Shown here one piece after another: positions 1 through 5,498 of a DNA stretch of 8,795 nucleotides (position 1 is the stretch's first letter; each line of letters begins with the position of its first letter). The DNA comes from Accumulibacter sp. (GTDB lineage Bacteria > Pseudomonadota > Gammaproteobacteria > Burkholderiales > Rhodocyclaceae): positions 1-8,795 of the forward strand of contig JAISNE010000310.1 of NCBI GenBank assembly GCA_031276375.1. Reading direction: 5' to 3'. The notes under the pieces were generated by a model. The model was not told the DNA's origin. It saw nothing but the letters and a program-made list of their open reading frames with translations, and made no database searches. The translations under genes were made by a program, and so were the position numbers.

Positions 1-1576
1 GGACATTTTCGATCTGTTGATCGTTGGCGGCGGGGCCACCGGGTGTGGCATCGCCGTCGACGCGGCAAGCCGCGGCTTGAAGGTCGCTCTCGTGGAAAAG
101 AACGATTTTGCCGAAGGCACGAGCAGCAAGAGCACGAAACTGGTGCACGGCGGCGTGCGCTATCTGGAGATGGCGGTCAAGAAATGCGACCGGGCGCAGT
201 ACCACCTGGTCAAGGAGGCGCTGTTCGAGCGGGGCATCTTCCTGCGGAACGCGCCGCATCTGGCCAACCGGGTGCCGCTGGTCACTCCGCTTTACACCTG
301 GTGGGAAGTTCCCTACGTATTCGCCGGGCTGGTGCTGTACGACGTGCTGGCGGGCAAGCTGGGGCTGGGCAGAAGCAGTCTGGTCGGGCGCGAGGAGGCG
401 CTCAGGCGCTTTCCGATGCTGCGCGGCGAAAAGCTGAAGGCCGGTGTCATTTATTATGACGGCCAGTTTCAGGACGGGCGCATGGCCATCACGCTGGTGC
501 TGACCGCCCAGCGGCACGGGGCGGCGATCGCCAACCACGTGGAGGCCGTTTCGTTCGAGAAAAAAGAGGGCCGGCTGTGCGGCGCGCGCGTGCGCGATCT
601 CATCGGCGGCGAGGAGTTCGATATCCGCGCCCGCTGCATGATCAATGCCGCCGGGCCGTTCGTCGACCGTGTCCGGCAGATGGACGATCCGGCCGCGAAG
701 CCGGTGCTGAACGCCGCCTCGGGCATCCACATCATCCTGCCTGGCCGCTTCGTGCCGCCGGATACCGGCATGCTGATTCCGAAAACGGAGGATGGCCGGG
801 TGCTTTTCGTCCTTCCCTGGCAAGGGCACGCGCTGATCGGCACCACCGACACGCCGGCCGAGATCGTCGAGCATCCGCGGGCCAGCGAGGAGGAAATCGC
901 TTATCTGCTGCGCCACATCAACCGCTATTTCAATCTGTCGGTACAGCGCGGCGACGTTCTGTCGGCTTGGTCGGGATTGCGCCCGCTGGTCAAGTTCGAC
1001 GAAAGCGCCAGCACGGCGCAACTGGTCCGCGAGCATCTGCTGATGGTCAGTCCGTCGGGGCTGGTGACCATGGCCGGGGGGAAATGGACGTCCTACCGCA
1101 AGATGGCCGAGGAGGCCGTCGACCGGGCCATCGGCAGCGCCGGTCTGGCCGCGCCCGGCCCCTGCAAGACGCTCGACCTGCGCCTGTTCGGCGCGGAGAA
1201 TTACGCTCCCGAGATTTTCCAGGTGCTGACCAGGGATTACGGCCTCGCGGAGGATGTCGCCCACCATCTCCAGCACGCTTTCGGCGACCAGGCCATGAGC
1301 GTGGCGCGTCTGGCCGGGAACGGCCTGGGCGAGCGCCTGCACGCCGATCATCCTTACATCGAGGCGGAAGTGGTTTATGCTGCGCGTCACGAACTGGCCG
1401 AACACGCTCTGGACGTTCTGGCGCGCAGGATTCCCCTGGTCATTCTGGATAACGCGGCCGCGCAAGCGGCCGTGCCGCGGGTGGTCGAATTGATGGCCGG
1501 CGAGCGGGGCTGGGATGGCGAGCGTTGCCGGCAGGAAACGGAAATGGCCATGGCACGCTTGCGCGACTCGATTTAA
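1..1576 (+). CDS. glpD: FAD-dependent glycerol-3-phosphate dehydrogenase, 5'-truncated by window
   Basis: This enzyme oxidises sn-glycerol 3-phosphate to dihydroxyacetone phosphate at the inner membrane and passes electrons to quinone. The frame is open to the left edge (codons from nt 2 read D-I-F-D-L before L-I-V-G-G-G), so the true start lies upstream and the TTG at nt 17 is only an internal codon. The FAD-binding signature GGGATGCG is followed by GTSSKSTKLVHGGVRYLE-type wording, which is diagnostic of GlpD. Further landmarks are GTTDTP (about nt 840-857), WSGLRPLV with the conserved substrate-site Arg (about nt 968-991) and AGGKWTSYRK (about nt 1073-1102). A C-terminal DAO_C-type domain has YIEAEVVYAARHELA. 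The whole body resembles mitochondrial GPD2 more than E. coli GlpD. In the C-terminal domain the usual RRTRL is RRIPL. The gene ends at TAA 1574-1576, 138 nt before dctP. Co-transcription with the TRAP genes is not evident. Confidence 0.95.
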   Translation, partial: DIFDLLIVGGGATGCGIAVDAASRGLKVALVEKNDFAEGTSSKSTKLVHGGVRYLEMAVKKCDRAQYHLVKEALFERGIFLRNAPHLANRVPLVTPLYTWWEVPYVFAGLVLYDVLAGKLGLGRSSLVGREEALRRFPMLRGEKLKAGVIYYDGQFQDGRMAITLVLTAQRHGAAIANHVEAVSFEKKEGRLCGARVRDLIGGEEFDIRARCMINAAGPFVDRVRQMDDPAAKPVLNAASGIHIILPGRFVPPDTGMLIPKTEDGRVLFVLPWQGHALIGTTDTPAEIVEHPRASEEEIAYLLRHINRYFNLSVQRGDVLSAWSGLRPLVKFDESASTAQLVREHLLMVSPSGLVTMAGGKWTSYRKMAEEAVDRAIGSAGLAAPGPCKTLDLRLFGAENYAPEIFQVLTRDYGLAEDVAHHLQHAFGDQAMSVARLAGNGLGERLHADHPYIEAEVVYAARHELAEHALDVLARRIPLVILDNAAAQAAVPRVVELMAGERGWDGERCRQETEMAMARLRDSI

Positions 1577-1608
1577 TATTGCCGGGCCGTCGATACACGG
1601 CGGAATGG

Positions 1609-1667
1609 TTTTACCGCACGTTTTACGCAGTTCGTTTACGCAGTTTTTTACGCAGTTTTTTACGCAG
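1609..1667 (+). repeat. Short tandem repeat, 12-13 bp unit with ACGCAG core
   Basis: The core ACGCAG occurs at nt 1625, 1638, 1650 and 1662, so the spacing is 13, 12 and 12. The last two units, TTTTTTACGCAG at 1644-1655 and 1656-1667, are identical. The unit before is TTCGTTTACGCAG (1631-1643). A degenerate earlier unit, TTTTACCGCACG (1609-1620), keeps the 12-bp register. The array fills much of the 138-nt gap between glpD and dctP and is far richer in T than its surroundings. It could be a set of tandem sites for a transcriptional regulator, or a slippage-prone array that alters promoter strength. No convincing -35/-10 pair was found beside it. The repeat itself is certain; its role is unknown. 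Confidence 0.85.
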
Positions 1668-1699
1668 AAGCAGCAGTCAGTTGTTTTTTTCCCCATAAC

Positions 1700-1707
1700 A
1701 AGGAGGT
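1700..1707 (+). promoter_or_regulatory. Strong Shine-Dalgarno of dctP
   Basis: AAGGAGGT lies 7 nt upstream of the ATG at 1715 and matches the anti-SD sequence almost completely. It fixes the dctP start. It is much stronger than the sites in front of dctQ, the HAD gene or the PNaS gene, in line with the periplasmic receptor being needed in excess over the membrane subunits. Confidence 0.85.
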
Positions 1708-1714
1708 AGCTATC

Positions 1715-2704
1715 ATGAAACGCAGAATTCTTCTTCTTTCCGCCCTGGCCATGCTGGGCGCGGCGGCCTTGCCGGCCTATTCGGCCGACAAGATCGTGGT
1801 CAAGATCGCCGGCATGAAGCCCGACGGCGAGCCGGAAACCGTCGGCATGAAGCTGTTCGAAAAGTATGTCGAAGAGGCCAGCAAGGGCAAGTATGACGTG
1901 CAGGTCTTCCCGAACAGCCAGCTCGGCAAGGAAGACGCCTACATCGCGCAGACGCGCAAGGGCATCATCCAGATGTGCGCCACCGGGACGCAGACTTCGT
2001 CGCTGTTCCCGGCGATGGCCATGCTGGAAACGCCGATGCTCTACGACAATCTCGACCACGCCCACCGGGCGATGAACGGCGATACCTTCAAGCTGATCAA
2101 CAAGGGCTTCGCCGAAAAATCCGGCCTGACCCTGATGAACGCCTTCCCGCTCGGTTTCCGCCACTTCTACACCAAGAAGCCGGTCAACAGCATCAACGAC
2201 CTGAAGGGTCTGCGCATGCGCGTGCCGAACATTCCGCTGTACCTCGAATTCGCCAAGCAACTGGGGCAAAGCGGCCAGCCGATGCCGTTCGCGGAAGTCC
2301 CGTCGGCGCTCGACCAGGGCACGATCGACGGCGGCGACAGCCCGTTCGCCGACATCGTCGCGCTCAAGATGTACGAAATCACGCCGAACATCACGCTGTC
2401 CGGCCACATCCTGGTCATCCACGGCCTGTACATCAACAACGACTTCTACGCCAAGCTGCCGCCGGAAGACAAGAAAATCTTCGACGACGCGGCCTTCCGT
2501 TCCGCCGAGGACGTCTGGAAGATGGCGGCCGATGTCGAGAAAAGGGCGATCGAGGAAATCACCAAGGGCGGCGGCAAGATCGTGACCCCGGACGCCGAAT
2601 TCAAGGCGGCGCTGCGCAAGGCCGGTGAAGGCACCTGGGAACTGTTCGCCAAAACGGTGCCCAATTACAAGGAAATCCTGGACAGCACGCTGCAATACCG
2701 GTAA
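1715..2704 (+). CDS. dctP: TRAP transporter periplasmic substrate-binding protein (DctP family)
   Basis: This is a 329-aa extracytoplasmic receptor that captures an organic acid in the periplasm and delivers it to the DctQM permease. Residues 1-23 are a Sec signal peptide (MKRR, hydrophobic stretch, A-Y-S before ADK). The mature part begins with a typical strand (IVVKIAG). PNSQLGKE (66-73) is the common receptor motif. NDLKGLRMRVP (161-171) carries Arg169, at the position of the arginine that usually salt-bridges the substrate carboxylate. Arg149 in GFRHFYT may also line the site. The following DG-x-E-N-P region reads D-G-G-D-S-P (205-210), so Ser replaces the asparagine common there. Length is normal for the family. 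The start is fixed by a perfect SD. The symbol denotes the family; the substrate cannot be told from sequence. First gene of the TRAP set. Confidence 0.93.
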   Translation: MKRRILLLSALAMLGAAALPAYSADKIVVKIAGMKPDGEPETVGMKLFEKYVEEASKGKYDVQVFPNSQLGKEDAYIAQTRKGIIQMCATGTQTSSLFPAMAMLETPMLYDNLDHAHRAMNGDTFKLINKGFAEKSGLTLMNAFPLGFRHFYTKKPVNSINDLKGLRMRVPNIPLYLEFAKQLGQSGQPMPFAEVPSALDQGTIDGGDSPFADIVALKMYEITPNITLSGHILVIHGLYINNDFYAKLPPEDKKIFDDAAFRSAEDVWKMAADVEKRAIEEITKGGGKIVTPDAEFKAALRKAGEGTWELFAKTVPNYKEILDSTLQYR

Positions 2705-2739
2705 GCGTTCTCCAGTCACCAACGGCGAGTTGGAATTCC

Positions 2740-2766
2740 CTTCCCGCGGCGAAAATCCGCGGGAAG
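2740..2766 (+). terminator. Perfect 10-bp GC-rich hairpin after dctP (attenuator or mRNA-stabilising stem)
   Basis: CTTCCCGCGG (2740-2749) and CCGCGGGAAG (2757-2766) are exact reverse complements around a 7-nt loop, 36 nt after the dctP stop. No T-run follows, so it is not a standard intrinsic terminator. A stem here, between the receptor gene and the membrane-subunit genes, is best read as a 3' stabiliser of dctP mRNA or a partial transcription stop that lets receptor outnumber permease. The structure is seen directly; the role is inferred. Confidence 0.7.
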
Positions 2767-2806
2767 TCCTCTCCGGAGCGTTGCGCGGCCGCGTCATGCG
2801 GCGGAT

Positions 2807-2838
2807 CGGCGTTCCGGAGTTTTTGTACCGGAAGCCGG
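2807..2838 (+). other. Second hairpin in the dctP-dctQ gap
   Basis: CGGC-G-TTCCGG (2807-2817) pairs with CCGGAA-GCCG (2829-2838), giving 10 base pairs with one bulged G at 2811 and an 11-nt loop containing six T. A smaller 5-bp stem, GCCGC/GCGGC, sits just upstream at 2788-2802. Together with the 2740-2766 hairpin they make the 216-nt gap strongly structured. It may take part in differential expression of dctP against dctQM. The T-run is in the loop, so on the + strand it does not act as a terminator tail. Confidence 0.5.
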
Positions 2839-2920
2839 CGGACATCGAACCCGCGCAAAAGGAAGGCGTTTTTGCGGCCGGCGAGGATCTTCAATCGACT
2901 ATCGAGTCAAGGGGCGCGAG

Positions 2921-3442
2921 ATGAGTGAACTTTTACCAGACAAACCGCGGGAAAGCGAAACCAAGGGCGAGGTGGCCTTTCAGGCGTTCTGCGCCGCCGT
3001 TTTCCTGGGCATGATCGGACTGGTCTTCTACAACGCGATGCTGCGTTATGTTTTCAGGTCGAGCTTCGCGCCGAGCGAGGAATGGGCGCGTTTTCTCTTC
3101 ATGTACATCACCTTTTTCGGGTCGATCGAGGGTTTCTACCGCGGCCGCCACATCGCGGTCGACATGGTGACCGGCAAGCTTTCCGGGATCGTCAAGAAAT
3201 CCGTCGACATCGTCGCGCAGCTTCTCGCGCTGGCCGCGCTCGTGCTGCTGGCCATCGGCGGCGTTTCGCTGGTACAGCAGACGATGGACACCAAGACCGT
3301 GGCCACCGGGGTCAACATGGCGTTCATCAACGGCGCGCTGCCGGTCATGGCCTTCGCGGTGATCGTCATCCGCCTGCGCGAACTCGTGCAAACCTTCAGG
3401 AAGCCGGCGTCGGAATTCCTGAAAAAGCCGAAGGAGTTCTGA
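2921..3442 (+). CDS. dctQ: TRAP transporter small membrane subunit (DctQ family)
   Basis: This is a 173-aa inner-membrane protein that partners DctM in the sodium- or proton-driven TRAP permease. Four hydrophobic segments are visible, at about residues 20-45, 56-70, 95-118 and 133-152, as expected for DctQ. The family wording is clear: N-A-M-L-R-Y-V-F (38-45), S-E-E-W-A-R-F-L-F (52-60) and G-R-H-I-A-V-D (75-81). The start is the ATG at 2921, with AAGGGG at 2909-2914 as a modest SD; no better in-frame start is seen. It follows a 216-nt structured gap after dctP and ends one base before the dctM start, so translation of the two subunits is probably coupled. DctQ proteins vary widely in sequence; the assignment rests on topology, motifs and position. 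Confidence 0.92.
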   Translation: MSELLPDKPRESETKGEVAFQAFCAAVFLGMIGLVFYNAMLRYVFRSSFAPSEEWARFLFMYITFFGSIEGFYRGRHIAVDMVTGKLSGIVKKSVDIVAQLLALAALVLLAIGGVSLVQQTMDTKTVATGVNMAFINGALPVMAFAVIVIRLRELVQTFRKPASEFLKKPKEF

Positions 3443-3443
3443 C

Positions 3444-4721
3444 ATGGAGCTGATCATTTTCCTCGGCAGTCTCTTTTTCTTCCTGCTCCTCAACATCCCG
3501 ATCTGCCTGGTGATGGTGCTGTCGGCCATCGTGCTGATGGTCTACTCGGGCTATTTCGATTTCATGACCATCCCGCAGGCGATGGCCGACGGGGTCAACA
3601 ACTATCCGCTGATGGCCATCCCGTTCTTCGTCTTCGCCGGCGAGATCATGGCCCAGGGCGGTCTCTCGAAGCGCGTGATCCTGCTCGCCCAATTGCTGAT
3701 CGGGCGCGTCAAGGGCGGCCTGGGCTACGCGACCATCGTCGCTTCGATCATCTTCGCCGGGCTGATGGGCAGTTCGGTCGGCGAGGCCGCCGCGCTGATG
3801 GGCATCCTCTATCCGATGATGAAGGACGCGGGCTACAACCCCGGCCGCGCCGGCGGCATCATCGCCTCGGGGGCGATCCTCGGGCCGATCATCCCGCCGT
3901 CGGCCAACTTCATCCTGCTCGGCGCCACCGTGGAACTGTCGATCACCAAGCTGTTCATGATCGGCCTGGTGCCGGGCCTGCTCATCGGTTTCTCCCTGCT
4001 GGTGATGTGGTTCTTCGTCGTGCGCATCGACGGTTACTCGGAAACCATCGTCTTCAGCCGCGAGGAGGCCATCCAGATCGTCAAGGAATCCTGGCCGGCC
4101 TTCCTGCTGCCGGTGCTGCTGCTCGGCGGCATCCGCTTCGGCGTGTTCACGCCGACCGAGGGCGGCGCCTTCGCGGCGGTCTACGCCATCCTGGTGACCA
4201 TGGTGTATTACCAGGAACTGTCGTTCCGCAAGCTGCTGCGCGTTTCCGCCACCGCCGCGCGCAGCACCGCCGTGGTGATGCTGATCGTCGGCGCCGCCTC
4301 CGCCGTCGGCTACTTCATCACCCTGGCGCAGATTCCGATGCAGATGGCCGAGTTCTTCTCGCCGCTGGTGCCGACGCCAACCCTGCTGCTGCTGGCGATC
4401 ATGGTCTTCCTGTTCGCGGCGGGCATGGTCATGGATCTGACGCCGAACATCCTGCTCTTCGCGCCGGTGTTCTATCCGTTGATCAAGATGGCCGGCATCG
4501 ACCCGTACTTCTTCGGCCTGCTGTTCGTGCTCAACGTCGGCATCGGCGTCATCACCCCGCCGGTCGGCACGGTGCTCTTCGTCGTCTGCGGCTCGGCGGG
4601 CATCTCGCTGGGGCCGCTGGTGCGCAAGATGGCGCCGTTCCTGCTGATGGAAGTCACCATGCTGTTCCTGCTGCTGCTCTTCCCGCAGTTGTCGATCGTT
4701 CCGATGAAGTGGCTGACGTGA
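3444..4721 (+). CDS. dctM: TRAP transporter large permease subunit (DctM family)
   Basis: This 425-aa multi-spanning protein is the ion-coupled translocation subunit of the TRAP system. Length and hydrophobic profile fit the family (about a dozen membrane segments). Conserved elements are G-S-S-V-G-E-A-A-A-L (109-118), I-I-P-P-S (149-153), F-T-P-T-E-G-G (235-241), G-M-V-M-D-L-T-P-N (327-335) and I-T-P-P-V-G-T (370-376). The two hairpin-tip regions holding S-S and T-P/P-P are those that bind sodium and contact substrate in known DctM-type permeases. The SD AAGGAG (3431-3436) lies inside the last codons of dctQ, 7 nt before the ATG. The stop TGA overlaps the ATG of the next gene by one base. 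The substrate is set mainly by DctP and stays unknown. Confidence 0.95.
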   Translation: MELIIFLGSLFFFLLLNIPICLVMVLSAIVLMVYSGYFDFMTIPQAMADGVNNYPLMAIPFFVFAGEIMAQGGLSKRVILLAQLLIGRVKGGLGYATIVASIIFAGLMGSSVGEAAALMGILYPMMKDAGYNPGRAGGIIASGAILGPIIPPSANFILLGATVELSITKLFMIGLVPGLLIGFSLLVMWFFVVRIDGYSETIVFSREEAIQIVKESWPAFLLPVLLLGGIRFGVFTPTEGGAFAAVYAILVTMVYYQELSFRKLLRVSATAARSTAVVMLIVGAASAVGYFITLAQIPMQMAEFFSPLVPTPTLLLLAIMVFLFAAGMVMDLTPNILLFAPVFYPLIKMAGIDPYFFGLLFVLNVGIGVITPPVGTVLFVVCGSAGISLGPLVRKMAPFLLMEVTMLFLLLLFPQLSIVPMKWLT

Positions 4722-5488
4722 TGGACATCGGCGGCAAAAAGTGCTTCGTCTTCGACCTGGACGGGACGGTCTACCTCGGTGACCGCCCCATCCGGGGCAC
4801 CATCGATTTCATCAAGCGCAATCTCGCGCGGCGCGAGATCGTTTTCCTGACCAACAACACCTCGAAGAATCTGGACGACTACGTGAAAAAGCTCGCCGGA
4901 TTCGGCATCGCCGCCGGCCGCGAGAAAATTCTCTCGCCGCTCCTGCCGCTGGCCGACTACTTGCAGGAGCACGGGCTGCGCCGTATCTATCCGGTCGGCA
5001 ACGCCAGCTTCCGGGCCTACCTGAAGGAACGCTTCCCGGAGATCGAGTTCACCGCCGGCGAGGCGTGCCAGGCCGTCGTCCTCGCCTACGACACCGAACT
5101 CACCTACGAGAAGCTCGCCGAATCGTGCCTCGCGCTGCAACGCCCGCGAGTGCGCTTCCTGGCCACCCATCCGGATCTCGTCTGCCCGTCGGCGCAAGGC
5201 CCGCTGCCGGACGCCGGAAGTTTCATGAAACTGTACGAAGCCGCCACCGGGCGGCGGCCCGAAACGATCTTCGGCAAACCCGACCCGCTGATTCTCGCGC
5301 CGGTGCTCAAACGCTTTTCGCGCGAGGAAACGGTCATGGTCGGCGACCGCCTGACGACCGACAAGCTGCTCGCCGAAAACGCCGGCATCGATTTCATCCT
5401 GGTGCTCTCCGGCGAGGCGAAGCGCGAGGACTTGGCGAAGCTTTCCCGCCCGCCGGCGCTCGTCCTCGACGACCTCGGCGCGCTGTAG
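4721..5488 (+). CDS. HAD-superfamily phosphatase, NagD/phosphoglycolate phosphatase-like (class IIA)
   Basis: This 255-aa cytoplasmic phosphatase has all four HAD motifs: FDLDGTVYLG (11-20; Asp12 nucleophile, Asp14 acid/base), LTNNTSKN (43-50; Thr44), GKPDP (185-189; Lys186) and V-G-D-R-L-T-T-D (207-214; Asp209 and Asp214 for Mg). The region between motifs II and III is the C2 cap typical of class IIA (Y-D-T-E-L-T-Y-E-K-L at 123-132; F-L-A-T-H-P-D at 146-152, where relatives often have A-T-N-P-D). Relatives act on sugar phosphates, nucleotides, phosphoglycolate, glycerol phosphate or p-nitrophenyl phosphate, so the substrate is undetermined. The ATG at 4721 shares its A with the dctM stop (TGATG), which favours termination-reinitiation coupling. 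An in-frame open stretch extends upstream inside dctM, but it is a shadow there: the first family residues begin at this ATG. Confidence 0.92.
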   Translation: MDIGGKKCFVFDLDGTVYLGDRPIRGTIDFIKRNLARREIVFLTNNTSKNLDDYVKKLAGFGIAAGREKILSPLLPLADYLQEHGLRRIYPVGNASFRAYLKERFPEIEFTAGEACQAVVLAYDTELTYEKLAESCLALQRPRVRFLATHPDLVCPSAQGPLPDAGSFMKLYEAATGRRPETIFGKPDPLILAPVLKRFSREETVMVGDRLTTDKLLAENAGIDFILVLSGEAKREDLAKLSRPPALVLDDLGAL

Positions 5489-5498
5489 GACGCATCCC

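Noticed and set aside
1551..1562. Sigma-54-like TGGCAC...TTGC near the end of glpD
   Set aside because: The two elements are too close (GG to GC 9 nt apart, not 12), so it cannot be a -24/-12 promoter.
1586..1612. Possible intrinsic terminator after glpD (GCCGT/ACGGC stem, then TTTT)
   Set aside because: The stem is only 5 bp and the four T start 7 nt after it, which is too weak and too far for a credible terminator call.
1515..1709. 64-codon + strand open frame with FTQFFTQFFTQ
   Set aside because: It is the translation of the tandem DNA repeat and starts inside glpD in another frame; no independent support.
4007..4720. N-terminal extension of the HAD frame inside dctM
   Set aside because: The translated stretch is Arg/Gly/His-rich shadow sequence; the HAD family fold begins at the ATG at 4721.
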